Part shown: positions 54,941 to 63,553 of the stretch, piece after piece
Numbering within the stretch: position 1 is the first letter of the stretch
Layout: the number at the start of each line of letters is the position of its first letter
NCBI RefSeq assembly: GCF_002159495.1
Contig: NZ_NFIT01000009.1
Coordinates: 43,970-107,969 of the forward strand
Source of the DNA: Olsenella sp. An293
GTDB lineage: Bacteria; Actinomycetota; Coriobacteriia; Coriobacteriales; Atopobiaceae
Reading direction: 5' to 3'
DNA: 64,000 nucleotides
The notes under the pieces: model-generated
Seen by the model: the letters and a program-made list of their open reading frames with translations, nothing else
What the model was told of the DNA's origin: nothing
Databases searched by the model: none
Translations under genes and position numbers: made by a program

Positions 54941-56563
54941 CTAGGCGGTCTTGGTGACGCCCTCCATGTGGACGACGCCGGTGGGGTGATAGAAGAAGCC
55001 CTGGACCTTGGGGCTGTAGCCCGCGAGGTTCTTGGAGTGGGAGATGACCATCCACGGCATCTCGTCGGCGACCATCTGCTCGCACTGCTTGTAGATGTCG
55101 TTGCGGGCGTCGCCCTCCTCGGTGGCAAGGCCCTGCTGGATGAGGGCGTTGTACTCCTCGCTGCGGTAGCGGCCGACGTTCATGGAGACGTTCTCGTCGG
55201 CGAGGAGGTTCATGAAGTTGTCGGGGTCGCCGTTGTCGCCGACCCAGCCGTACAGGCAGCAGTCGAAGGCGTCGGTCTCGACCTTGGTCTGGTAGGTCGT
55301 CCAGTCGTAGGAGACGATCTCCATCTCGACGCCGACCTCGCGCAGGTAGCCCTGGATGGCCTCGGCGAGCGCCTGGCCGCCGATGGAGTTGTACGGGCGC
55401 GGGTTGGTGTAGGCGAGCATGGTGCAGCTGGTGATGCCGAGGTCGGCGAAGGTCTGCTTGGCGGCCTCGGGGTCATAGGCGGTCTGCTGGATGTCCTCGT
55501 CGTAGGGGGCCATCCACAGCGGCATGACGGAGGTGGCGACGCCGGCGTACTCGCCGTAGAGGCTCTGGACCATCTCCTCGACGTTGACGGCCTGGCAGAA
55601 GGCGCGACGGGCCTCGACGTCGGTGAAGGCGCCGGAGTCGTTGCGGAACGCCATGTAGTTGATGTTCATGCCGTCCTCGTCGAAGAGCTCGTAGCCCGCG
55701 TCGGTGATGGTGGGCACCACGGAGGCGTCGATGCCGTCGATGATGTCGACCTCGCCGTTGGTGAGGGCGGTCACGCGGCTGGAGTTCTCGGCGATGAAGC
55801 GGAAGATGACGTTCTTGGTCTGCGGCATGTGGTCCGCGTTCCAGTAGTCCTCGTTGGCCTCGAGAACGACGTTCTCGCCCTTGTTCCAGGAGACGAACTT
55901 GTAGGGGCCGGAGCCGATGGGGTTCTCGATGGAGTTGGCGCCGTTCTCGTAGGCCGAGGGGGCCACGACCGGGGCGGCGAGCGCCATCGCCATGTTCTTG
56001 ATGAACGGCGTGGAGGCGGCGCGCAGGGTGATGACGAGCGTGGTGTCGTCGACGGCCTCGACGGAGGCGACGCCGGAGCCGGAGGCCTCGGAGCCAAAGA
56101 CGAAGGAGGCGTAGGGCATGTCCTCGGTGCGGTTGGGCTCGAGCTGGCGTTCGATGTTCTTCTTCACGGCCTCGGCGTTGCAGTCGGTGCCGTCGTGGAA
56201 CTTGACGCCCTCGTGCAGCTTGAAGGTGTAGGTCAGGCCGTCGTCGGAGACCTCGGGCAGGTCGGCGAGTCCGGGGACGACGTCGCAGGTCTCGGTGTCA
56301 TAGGCGAGCAGCGTGTCGTAGATGTTGCACATGATCTTCGCGGACTCGCCGTCGTCGACGTAGGCGGGGTCGAGGCCGCGCGGGTCGGCGCCCTGGGCGA
56401 AGGTGATGGTGTCGGCGATGCCGGACTCGGAGGAGCCGCCCTCGTCGCCGTCGGCCTCGCTGGCGCGCTGGCTGTTGCAGCCGGCGAGCGCAAAGACGCT
56501 GGTCGCGGAGACCGCGCCCATCGCCTGGACGAAGCGGCGCCTGGAAATGTCTGCCATGGTCAT
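54941..56563 (-). CDS. oppA: Oligopeptide ABC transporter substrate-binding lipoprotein
   Basis: Binds peptides outside the membrane and delivers them to OppBC. The protein is 540 residues. The signal reads SRRRF then a hydrophobic stretch ending in the lipobox SVFALAGC with lipid Cys29. The mature part is a family 5 solute-binding protein (LHEGVKFHDGTDCNAEAVKKN and NPIGSGPYKF). The twin-Arg-like SRRRF may use Tat export. ATG at 56563 follows GGGAGGGAG. It heads the operon; downstream genes are weakened by a hairpin. Confidence 0.93.
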   Translation of the reverse strand: MTMADISRRRFVQAMGAVSATSVFALAGCNSQRASEADGDEGGSSESGIADTITFAQGADPRGLDPAYVDDGESAKIMCNIYDTLLAYDTETCDVVPGLADLPEVSDDGLTYTFKLHEGVKFHDGTDCNAEAVKKNIERQLEPNRTEDMPYASFVFGSEASGSGVASVEAVDDTTLVITLRAASTPFIKNMAMALAAPVVAPSAYENGANSIENPIGSGPYKFVSWNKGENVVLEANEDYWNADHMPQTKNVIFRFIAENSSRVTALTNGEVDIIDGIDASVVPTITDAGYELFDEDGMNINYMAFRNDSGAFTDVEARRAFCQAVNVEEMVQSLYGEYAGVATSVMPLWMAPYDEDIQQTAYDPEAAKQTFADLGITSCTMLAYTNPRPYNSIGGQALAEAIQGYLREVGVEMEIVSYDWTTYQTKVETDAFDCCLYGWVGDNGDPDNFMNLLADENVSMNVGRYRSEEYNALIQQGLATEEGDARNDIYKQCEQMVADEMPWMVISHSKNLAGYSPKVQGFFYHPTGVVHMEGVTKTA

Positions 56564-56745
56564 GGTTGTTCTCCCTCCCGTGGGGTCGTTGCACAGGCTA
56601 CTTTAGTCCCGTGGAGCGCGGGAAGGTCACAAAAGAAACAAAAGTGAGCCAAGCAGAAACGGCGCGGCTTTGAACCTGAAGCAGGCTTGAAACAATGCGC
56701 GGCGGGCAAATGGGACGGACGCGGGGCGCGGCGCGGGGCGTGAGC

Positions 56746-56795
56746 TGGGGCGGAGGCAGCCTCTCGTCAGTGGGGCGGAGGCAGCCTCTCGTCAG
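56746..56795. repeat. Two tandem 25-bp repeats
   Basis: TGGGGCGGAGGCAGCCTCTC followed by GTCAG occurs twice back to back (56746-56770 and 56771-56795). It is noncoding, between rpmB and oppA. The rest of the 56564-56861 gap holds only the rpmB terminator. Confidence 0.85.
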
Positions 56796-56807
56796 GGTCT
56801 TGCGATA

Positions 56808-56836
56808 CAAAAGAGGGAGGCCCTTGGGCCTCCCTC
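56808..56836 (-). terminator. Intrinsic terminator of rpmB
   Basis: On the minus strand GAGGGAGGCC pairs with GGCCTCCCTC around CAAG, followed by TTTTG. Confidence 0.85.
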
Positions 56837-56861
56837 GAACGCTCTCTTTGTGGCTGAGCTG

Positions 56862-57050
56862 CTAGCTGCGGGCAATCTTGCCGGACTTGAGGCAGCGGGA
56901 GCACACGTTGGCCTTGCGACGGTGACCGTCGACCACGACGGTGACGCGCTGGATGTTGGGCTTGAACGTGCGGTTCACCACGCGGTGGGAGTGGCTGATG
57001 GAATGACCGGCAACGGCATGCTTGCCGCAGAACTCACAAACCTTGGACAT
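56862..57050 (-). CDS. rpmB: 50S ribosomal protein L28
   Basis: Ribosomal protein of 62 residues. It starts MSKVCEFCGKHAVAGHSISHSH, which has CxxC and then a HRVVNRTFKPNIQ region, and CSRCLKSGKI adds the second CxxC, so it is the zinc-binding form of L28. ATG at 57050 follows GAGGAGG. It has its own promoter (57112-57139) and a terminator, so it is monocistronic. Confidence 0.95.
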   Translation of the reverse strand: MSKVCEFCGKHAVAGHSISHSHRVVNRTFKPNIQRVTVVVDGHRRKANVCSRCLKSGKIARS

Positions 57051-57111
57051 GACTCGTACCTCCTCGGGGGCGCGGCGCTCTTCTCGCGCCCGCATCTTTC
57101 ACAGCTCGCCA

Positions 57112-57139
57112 ACTATAGCACATGCGGTGCTGGCTGCAA
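57112..57139 (-). promoter_or_regulatory. Promoter of rpmB
   Basis: On the minus strand TTGCAG (57134-57139), a 16-base spacer and TATAGT (57112-57117). Confidence 0.6.
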
Positions 57140-57153
57140 CGAGAAACCCCAAC

Positions 57154-58512
57154 TTATTGTGGCGTTTTTGTTGCCCGGAGCAGAAACGCGGCGACGGCGC
57201 CCGCGCGGCAGGCCACCTCGGCGTCCGGGCTCGTGACGACGTTGGAGATCCCGAGGTCGTCGAGCAGGCCCATCGGGTGGTCGTCGAGCTCCCAGCGCAT
57301 GCCGCGCTCGTCGATGCGCGTGTCCGGGGCAACGGCGACGGCCGAGAACGTCGCTCCCGGGGCGTCCGGCCCCAGGTACCAGCGGCTCTCCCCCGCCGCC
57401 GAGACGATGCGCATCTCGTAGGCGTCCTCGACGATCCGGGCGCGCGCGGCCCCGGAGCCGGCGAGCAGCCCCACGACCGCGAGCGCGTGGTCGGGACGAC
57501 CGCCGGAGGCGCAGGTCAGCGTGATGGCGAGGGGTCGGGCCTGGCGCGACGCCTCGTGGCGCGCGCAGTCGAGCGCGAGCGAGAGATCCGTCGCGTACTT
57601 CTCCGAAGGAAAGCCCACGCACGTCCGGGCGGCGGCCCGGGCCCATGCGGCCGCCTCGGAGCTCGCCGAGTCGGAGTCGCCGCAGAAGACGTCCGGGGCG
57701 ACGCCGGCGGCGCGGCAGGCGTCGGCGCCGCCGTCCGCGCAGATCACGTAGTCCGCCTCGTCGGCGAGCACGGCGAGCAGACCAGGGGAGCTCGGCTCGG
57801 GCGAGCCGGCGACCACCAGCGCGGCGAGCGGGGCACCGTGGACCGGGACGGGACGCTCGTAGTCGCGCAGCAGCGGAACCGAGAGCTCGGCGAAGCCGTG
57901 GACGAAGACGTCGCAGAACGGACGGACGTCCTCCTCGCGACGGCCGTCGTGGTCGTTGATGAGGCCGACCACGGCAAAGCCCGCGCGGCGGGCGGTCCGC
58001 ACGCCGAAGGGGGCGTCCTCGAAGACCCACGTCGCCTCGCGCGGGGCGCCCAGGCGTCGGGCCGCCTCGAGGTAGACGTCGGGAAACTCCTTGTCGCGGC
58101 CTCCCACGTCCTCGGTGCTCACCACGTCGGCGAAGTAGCGCGAGAGGCCGTGGACGTCGAGGCAGCAGCGCAGCTCGCGCACCGGGGTCGAGGAGGCGAG
58201 GACCATCGGCACGCCCGCGGAGGCGAGCTCGTCCAGAAACTCCCGGGCGCCCGGCATGAGCGCGACCTCGTGCTCGTAGGCATCGCGCACGTGGGCGCAG
58301 AGCTCCTCGTAGAGCTCGCCGGTCGAATCGGGGATGCCGAGCTCGTCATGGAAGTAGGAGCAGGTGTCGCGCAGCGAGAGCGACTCGATGCGCGACAGCG
58401 GGACGGGGTCCTTCCCGTGCCGCTCGGCGAGCCAGTCCCACGCGTGGGCCCACATGCCCATCGAGTCGACGAGCGTCCCGTCGCAGTCAAAGATCGCGCC
58501 CGCTATCTCCAT
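57154..58512 (-). CDS. HAD phosphatase fused to thiamine pyrophosphokinase
   Basis: Two-domain protein of 452 residues. Residues 1-220 are a HAD hydrolase of the phosphoglucomutase-like subfamily with FDCDGTL (D9, D11), LASSTP, GRDKEFPDVY and VFEDAPFG. Residues 240-452 are thiamine pyrophosphokinase with CADGGAD (258-264), GDSDS (278-282), EKYATDLSLAL (304-314) and GGRPDHALA. The second half makes thiamine diphosphate. The HAD half may act as a thiamine monophosphate phosphatase, which is known for other HAD enzymes, so the pair could convert ThMP to ThDP. The fusion gives no other clue to its substrate. ATG at 58512 follows AAGGGGAG. No TPP riboswitch is visible upstream. Confidence 0.85.
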   Translation of the reverse strand: MEIAGAIFDCDGTLVDSMGMWAHAWDWLAERHGKDPVPLSRIESLSLRDTCSYFHDELGIPDSTGELYEELCAHVRDAYEHEVALMPGAREFLDELASAGVPMVLASSTPVRELRCCLDVHGLSRYFADVVSTEDVGGRDKEFPDVYLEAARRLGAPREATWVFEDAPFGVRTARRAGFAVVGLINDHDGRREEDVRPFCDVFVHGFAELSVPLLRDYERPVPVHGAPLAALVVAGSPEPSSPGLLAVLADEADYVICADGGADACRAAGVAPDVFCGDSDSASSEAAAWARAAARTCVGFPSEKYATDLSLALDCARHEASRQARPLAITLTCASGGRPDHALAVVGLLAGSGAARARIVEDAYEMRIVSAAGESRWYLGPDAPGATFSAVAVAPDTRIDERGMRWELDDHPMGLLDDLGISNVVTSPDAEVACRAGAVAAFLLRATKTPQ

Positions 58513-58615
58513 CGCTCCCCTTCCCTCGGCGCCCAACACATCATAGTTGATGGCGACGGGAGGCCGCGCGGGAGCGCCGAGGCACGGCGGAGGCGCGCCG
58601 GGGCTGCAGTTTGGG

Positions 58616-58823
58616 CCTCCAATCCATATTTGCCGGCGCGCCAGAACAAAACCGGGCTTCGATCCATGGGATTTTGGGGCTCGATGCGACGGGGCCGGAA
58701 CAAAGCCGCAGGATCGGTCCGAGCGCGCCGGACCCGACGGCCCCCAAACGGCCTCGGAGGGCGATTTTTCCATGGATCGAAGCGAGGTTTTGTTCTGGCG
58801 CGCCGGCAAATATGGACTGGAGG
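58616..58823. repeat. Large inverted repeat, 54-bp arms, 100-base loop
   Basis: The arms at 58616-58669 and 58770-58823 match at 51 of 54 positions, from CCTCCAATCCATATTTGCCG to GATCCATGG. The loop contains a degenerate copy of the GGAACAAAGCC segment. It occupies the 480-base gap between the fusion gene and fmdB, and no gene is seen there. It could be a miniature transposon or a long hairpin RNA. Confidence 0.85.
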
Positions 58824-58992
58824 ACGATTCTGCACGGCGCAGGCCGCGCGCGGGCGAGGCCCGCGACAGCCGGACTGCGCAGGCAGGGTGAATATGGCGG
58901 CGGGAGACGGATTCTCGCGTGAGACGGCGGCGAGGTTGGGTAAAGTATCCTGCGGTTTGATTGAGACGTCTTGAGCACCACCGGAGGGAACC

Positions 58993-59223
58993 ATGGCACG
59001 TTACGACTATCACTGCCCGGACTGCGGGATCACGTTCGAGGTGGAGCACCCCATGAGCGCCCACCCCAAGGTGAGCTGCCCGACCTGCGGGCACGAGGCC
59101 GAGCGCGTCTTTGACCCCTCGGGCATCGTCTTCAAGGGGTCGGGCTTCTACAACACCGACCAGCGGGGCAAGGGCTCCGCGCCCAAGAGCGAAAAGTGCG
59201 AGAGCTGCGGCGCCTGCGACTAG
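58993..59223 (+). CDS. FmdB-type zinc ribbon protein
   Basis: Small protein of 76 residues, of the FmdB family of putative regulators. It begins MARYDYHCPDCGITFE and has two CxxC knuckles (CPDCG and CPTCGHEA) that form a zinc ribbon, then a flexible tail with a third CxxC-like pair, CESCGAC. Its molecular role is not known in any well-studied organism. GGAGGGAACC precedes the ATG. Confidence 0.88.
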   Translation: MARYDYHCPDCGITFEVEHPMSAHPKVSCPTCGHEAERVFDPSGIVFKGSGFYNTDQRGKGSAPKSEKCESCGACD

Positions 59224-59248
59224 GCGCGAGACGGCAGATGACGTGACG

Positions 59249-59272
59249 AAGGCGGCCCCTCGGGGCCGCCTT
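59249..59272 (+). terminator. Intrinsic terminator after the FmdB gene
   Basis: AAGGCGGCCCC and GGGGCCGCCTT form a stem with a short loop, followed by CTTCG. It lies 25 bases past the stop and could also serve the convergent ABC gene. Confidence 0.75.
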
Positions 59273-59308
59273 CTTCGTGTTGCGGCGGTCCTGCCGCTCG
59301 CGCGCCCG

Positions 59309-61183
59309 CTACGCGAACTGCGAGCGGTAGAGCTCGGCGTACGCGCCGCCGGCGGCGAGCAGCTGCTCGTGGGTCCCCTGCTCGATGATCGTCCCCTTCT
59401 CCATCACGAGGATGAGGTCCGCGTCGACGATCGTCGAGAGGCGATGCGCGATGACGAAGCTCGTGCGGTTCTCCATGATGGCCTCCATCGCGCGAACGAT
59501 GGCCTGCTCGGTGCGGGTGTCAACGCTGGAGGTTGCCTCGTCGAGGATGAGGATCGCCGGGTCGGTGAGCATGGCGCGCGCGATCGTGAGCAGCTGGCGC
59601 TGGCCCTGGGAGATGTTCTCCGCGTCGTTGGAGAGCAGCGTGTCGTAGCCGTGCGGCAGCGTGCGCACGAAGAAGTCAACGTGCGCGGCGCGGGCCGCGG
59701 CCTCGACCTCCTCGCGGGTGGCGCCGGGCTTGCCGTAGGCGATGTTCTCGGCGATGGTGCCCTCGAAGAGCCACGCATCCTGGAGCACCATGCCAAACTG
59801 GCGGCGCAGCTCGGCGCGGGTGAGCGAGCGCGTGTCGACCCCGTCGAGCGTGATCCGCCCGCCGTCGACCTCGTAGAAACGCATGAGCAGGTTGATCAGC
59901 GTGGTCTTTCCGGCGCCTGTGGCTCCGACGATGGCGACCTTCTGCCCCGGCTCGGCGACGAGCGACACGTCGCGCATGAGCGGGCGGTCCGGGGCGTAGC
60001 CAAAGCGAACGTGCTCGAAGGCCACGCGGCCGCGCACCGTCTCCGGCAGCGCCTCGGGCGTGACGGGGTCGGGCACGACCTCGGGCTCGTCGACGAGCGC
60101 GAAGACGCGCTCCGCGGCGGCGAGCGCGCCCTGGAGCATGTTCACCGTGAGCGAGAGCTGCGTGAGCGGCTCGGAGGCCTGCATCACGTACTGGAAGAAG
60201 GCCTGGAAGACACCCACGGAGATCTGGCCCATGACAAGCATGCCGCCCGCGAGCAGACCAATGGTCACCTGGCACAGGCGCATGAGCAGGCGGATGGCCG
60301 GCGCAATGGCGTTGGTCACGAAGTCGGCGCTGCCGGAGGTCTCGGCGAGCGCCTCCGCCGCGGCGCGGACCTCGGCGAGGCTCGCCCCCTCGCGGCCGAA
60401 GGCCTTGATGACGGCGCGGCCGCTGTAGGCCTCCTCGACGCGCCCCGTGAGGGTGCCGAGCGCCTCCTGGCGCGCCGCGGCCAACTTGAGCGTGTAGGTC
60501 GTGACGAGCTTGGTGACCACCGCCGCGACGAGCGCAAACGCCACGAAGATGCCCGTGAGCACCAGGTCGTAGGTCGCCATCAAGACGATGGCGCCGCCCA
60601 CCATGGCAAAGGCCATCAGCAGCTGGAGCAGGCCGCGCTGCAGGACCTCGGAGATCTTGTCGAGGTCGTTGGTGGCGCGGCTGATGGTGTCGCCGGGCTG
60701 GTGCGCGTCGTAGTAGGCGAGCGGCAGGCGGGAGAGCTTGTCGGCAATCTGGCCGCGCAGGCGCAGGTTCAGGCGCTCGGCGAAGCTCGCCATGACGAGC
60801 GCCTGGACGGTGTAGGCCGCCCATGCCGCCGTCCAGATGCCGAAGAAGACGAGGATCTCGCGACCGGCGTTTTCCAACGACACCACGAAGGGCTCGCCCG
60901 CGGCGAAGCTCGCCTGGATCCCCGCCCAGAGGTGGTCGATGAGGCCGGCGCTGTAGGCGGTGGCACCGAGGCTTCCCGCCACGTAGGCGACCGAGCAAAA
61001 TGCCGCCACCACGAGTCGCCAGCGCTGGCCGGCCGCGGCGGACCACAGGCGCGCCGCGGTGCCGAGGGCGTCGGAGGGCACGTCGAGCTCGCCCTCCGAG
61101 GACGCACCGTCCCCGGCGGCGGGGTCCTCCCCGCGCTCGAGGCGCTCGAGCTCGTCGAGCTCGCGGTTCTTCTCGCTAGGCAT
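59309..61183 (-). CDS. Heterodimeric ABC exporter subunit with canonical ATPase site
   Basis: Half-transporter of 624 residues. There is a charged N-terminus (1-55), six membrane helices (about 65-350), and an ATPase domain with VGATGAGKTT, the Q-loop VLQDAWLFEGTI, signature ISQGQRQLLTIARA, Walker B ILILDEATSSVD and switch VIAHRLST. All catalytic residues are present. Together with the next protein, whose site is degenerate, it fits the TM287/288- or BmrCD-like heterodimer type that exports drugs or lipids. ATG at 61183 (MPSEKNREL) follows GGGGGAG and overlaps the partner gene's end. Another ATG at 61189 is possible. Confidence 0.92.
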   Translation of the reverse strand: MPSEKNRELDELERLERGEDPAAGDGASSEGELDVPSDALGTAARLWSAAAGQRWRLVVAAFCSVAYVAGSLGATAYSAGLIDHLWAGIQASFAAGEPFVVSLENAGREILVFFGIWTAAWAAYTVQALVMASFAERLNLRLRGQIADKLSRLPLAYYDAHQPGDTISRATNDLDKISEVLQRGLLQLLMAFAMVGGAIVLMATYDLVLTGIFVAFALVAAVVTKLVTTYTLKLAAARQEALGTLTGRVEEAYSGRAVIKAFGREGASLAEVRAAAEALAETSGSADFVTNAIAPAIRLLMRLCQVTIGLLAGGMLVMGQISVGVFQAFFQYVMQASEPLTQLSLTVNMLQGALAAAERVFALVDEPEVVPDPVTPEALPETVRGRVAFEHVRFGYAPDRPLMRDVSLVAEPGQKVAIVGATGAGKTTLINLLMRFYEVDGGRITLDGVDTRSLTRAELRRQFGMVLQDAWLFEGTIAENIAYGKPGATREEVEAAARAAHVDFFVRTLPHGYDTLLSNDAENISQGQRQLLTIARAMLTDPAILILDEATSSVDTRTEQAIVRAMEAIMENRTSFVIAHRLSTIVDADLILVMEKGTIIEQGTHEQLLAAGGAYAELYRSQFA

Positions 61184-62954
61184 CCGCATCTCCCCCTCTC
61201 GTCTGGGAGTCGGCGATGGCACGGTAGGTGGGGCAGCCGGCCATGAGCTCGTCGTGGGTCCCCAGGCCCACGACCTCGCCGTCCTTGAGGACGACGATCT
61301 GGTCGGCGTCGTGGATGGTGCTCACGCGCTGGGCGATGATCAGCGTCGCGGCGTCGGCGAGCTCGGAGGAGAGCGCGTGGCGCAGCGCGGCGTCGGTCTT
61401 GTAGTCGAGCGCGGAGAACGAGTCGTCAAAGACGTAGAGGTCGGCGTGGCGAACGAGGGCGCGGGCGATCGCGAGGCGCTGGCGCTGCCCGCCCGAGAAG
61501 TTCGTGCCGCCCTGCGCCACACGGGTCCCCAGGCCGTCGGCGAGGTCGCGCACGAACGAGCCCTGGGCCACGTCGAGGGCGTGCCAGAGGCGCTCGTCGG
61601 AGGCCTTGGCGTCGCCGTGGCGCAGGTTCTCGGCCACGGTGCCCGAGAAGAGCCACGCCTTCTGTGGCACGTACGCGATGCGGCGGCGCAGCTCGTCCTG
61701 GGTGAGGCGACGCACGTCGACGCCTCCGAAGCTCAGGCTTCCGCCCGTGACGTCGTTGAAGCGCAGCAGCATCTTGGCGATCGTGGACTTGCCCGACCCG
61801 GTGTTGCCAATGATGGCCGTGACCTGGCCGCGCCGCAGCGCGAAGGAGATGTCGTGCAGGGTGTCCTCGTCGGCGTCGGAGAAGCGCAGGCTCACGTGGT
61901 CGAAGCGCGCGACCTCGTCGCCGCCCTCGCCCGCCGCGGCAAGGGCGGCCGGCGTCGCGGCGTCGACGATCTCGGGCTCGACGTCGAGCACCTCGGCGGC
62001 GCGCGTGAGGCAGGCCAGCGCGCGCGGCACCTGCAGGATCGCGAACTGAGCCATCATCATGAACATCATGATGAGCATCGCGTACTCCACGAGCGCCGAG
62101 ATCGAGCCGATCTGCATCGCATGGGCGCCCACGCGGTCCGCGCCCACCCACATGATCGTGGCCTCGACGACGTTCATGAGGAAAAATGTCATGGAGTCCG
62201 TGACCGCGAAGACGAGGTTCACGCGGATGGCGTTGCTCGCGTACTCGGTGAAGGTCTCGTCGAGGCGGGCGCGCTCGTGCGGCTCCTTGCCAAAGGCGCG
62301 GATCACGCGCACGCCCGTGATGGACTCGCGCAGGCGCGTGTTCATGTTGTCGATAAAGCCCTGGAGGCGCGTGAAGATGGGCGCCGAGCGCGCCACGGCG
62401 ACGGCTGAGATCGCGACGATGGCCACCGTGACCGCGAGCAGGACCCAGCCCATCACCACGTCCGTGGAGAAGGCCAGCCAGATGGAGATCGCGCACATGA
62501 TGGGCACCGGGAAGATCATGAGGATCGACATGAGCAGCGTCTGCTGGATCACGTTGGCGTCCGAGAGCGTGCGCGTGATCATCGAGCCCGTCCCGAAGGC
62601 GTTGAAGTCCGACCCCGAGAACGCAAGCGAGGACTCGTAGACGCGAACGCGCAGGTCGCGGCCCACCTTGGCGCACAGGCGCGAGGTGAGAAACACCGTC
62701 GTGAGATAGCCGCCCGAGCCCACGAGCGCCGCGATGAGCATGGCCACGCCATGCCCCATGAGCGCGCTCATGTCACGGGTGTTCACGGCCACGTTGACCA
62801 TGGCCGAGAGCTGCGTGGGAATGTAGAGCATGCCCGTCATGTCGCAGATCGACGCCAGCAAGATCGCGGCGAGCAGGCCCTTGTACGGGGCCACGAGGCT
62901 CACGAGCAGGCGCGCGGAGGCGCGCTTGCTGTAGTCGCGGTTCTTATCGCTCAA
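61176..62954 (-). CDS. Heterodimeric ABC exporter subunit with degenerate ATPase site
   Basis: Half-transporter of 592 residues with six membrane helices and an ATPase domain: IGNTGSGKST, a VPQKAWLFSGTV Q-loop, signature [15 protein letters not shown]. Walker B reads LYVFDDSFSALD, with Asp in place of the catalytic Glu, and the switch motif reads IIAQRVST, Gln in place of His. This is the usual degenerate half of heterodimeric exporters. The TTG at 62954 overlaps the MarR stop (TTGA) and follows GGGGAGAGGGA. It is co-transcribed with the regulator gene. Confidence 0.92.
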   Translation of the reverse strand: MSDKNRDYSKRASARLLVSLVAPYKGLLAAILLASICDMTGMLYIPTQLSAMVNVAVNTRDMSALMGHGVAMLIAALVGSGGYLTTVFLTSRLCAKVGRDLRVRVYESSLAFSGSDFNAFGTGSMITRTLSDANVIQQTLLMSILMIFPVPIMCAISIWLAFSTDVVMGWVLLAVTVAIVAISAVAVARSAPIFTRLQGFIDNMNTRLRESITGVRVIRAFGKEPHERARLDETFTEYASNAIRVNLVFAVTDSMTFFLMNVVEATIMWVGADRVGAHAMQIGSISALVEYAMLIMMFMMMAQFAILQVPRALACLTRAAEVLDVEPEIVDAATPAALAAAGEGGDEVARFDHVSLRFSDADEDTLHDISFALRRGQVTAIIGNTGSGKSTIAKMLLRFNDVTGGSLSFGGVDVRRLTQDELRRRIAYVPQKAWLFSGTVAENLRHGDAKASDERLWHALDVAQGSFVRDLADGLGTRVAQGGTNFSGGQRQRLAIARALVRHADLYVFDDSFSALDYKTDAALRHALSSELADAATLIIAQRVSTIHDADQIVVLKDGEVVGLGTHDELMAGCPTYRAIADSQTRGGDADA

Positions 62955-63466
62955 TCCCTCTCCCCTCCCTCGTCGCGCGACGCCTGGGGCGCGTCGCCGC
63001 GCGTGTCTTCCGTGCGCCGCGCCAGCCGGCTGAGCTCGCGGTCGATCGCCGCGGTGTAGGCCGCGGCGAGCCGCAGGAACTCCGAGCGCTCCTCGGGCTC
63101 GAGGCTCGCGAAGGCGCGGTCCTCGGCCTCGATGGCCGGGACGATGCGCTCGTCGCTGAAGGCCTGGCCCGCCTCGGTGAGGCTGACGAGCTTGCCGCGT
63201 CGGTCTTTCGACGCTCCGGCGAGCGTCACGAGCCCCTTTGCCTCGAGCGTCTTGAGGGCGGAGTGCACCGTCTGCTTGGAGTAGGAGAACTCCCCTGCGA
63301 TGCGCGCCTGCGTGGCGCTGCCGCCGGAGACCTCGAGCGCGTAGAGGATCCAGTATGCGGTCTCCGAGATGCCGCACCCGCGCGCGAACTCGTAGTAGAT
63401 CTTGTCGGTCTTCTGGTAGAGGACATCGAGCTCGCGGGCGCCTTTGACTCTGCTCTCGTTGGGCAT
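62951..63466 (-). CDS. MarR-family transcriptional regulator
   Basis: Dimeric winged-helix regulator of 171 residues. The core is ETAYWILYALEVSGGSATQARIAGEFSYSKQTVHSALKTLEAKGLVTL (helix-turn-helix and recognition helix) then a wing with DRRGKLVSLTEAG. It heads an operon with the two ABC exporter subunits and probably represses it until a drug-like ligand binds. ATG at 63466 follows GGGAGGGGGG. A perfect palindrome inside its promoter spacer (63504-63517) is the likely operator. Confidence 0.92.
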   Translation of the reverse strand: MPNESRVKGARELDVLYQKTDKIYYEFARGCGISETAYWILYALEVSGGSATQARIAGEFSYSKQTVHSALKTLEAKGLVTLAGASKDRRGKLVSLTEAGQAFSDERIVPAIEAEDRAFASLEPEERSEFLRLAAAYTAAIDRELSRLARRTEDTRGDAPQASRDEGGERD

Positions 63467-63497
63467 GCTCCCCCCTCCCCCTTTTCGGCGAGATGCA

Positions 63498-63526
63498 AGA
63501 TTAGTCCGATTTCGGACCATTGTCAA
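63498..63526 (-). promoter_or_regulatory. MarR-exporter promoter with overlapping operator
   Basis: On the minus strand TTGACA (63521-63526), a 17-base spacer and TAATCT (63498-63503). The spacer contains GTCCGAAATCGGAC, a 6+2+6 palindrome (63504-63517). Binding there would block RNA polymerase. The same 14-mer occurs at 29797-29810 inside a repeat element. Confidence 0.8.
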
Positions 63527-63553
63527 GGGCGGCAGGCGAGAAGGACGAGGGGC

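Noticed and set aside
58616..58823. Transposon with a transposase gene
   Set aside because: The loop is only 100 bases and cannot encode a transposase; it could only be a non-autonomous element.
57051..58992. TPP riboswitch near the thiamine pyrophosphokinase fusion
   Set aside because: Neither CTGAGA nor ACCTGA-type core elements appear in the leader before 58512.
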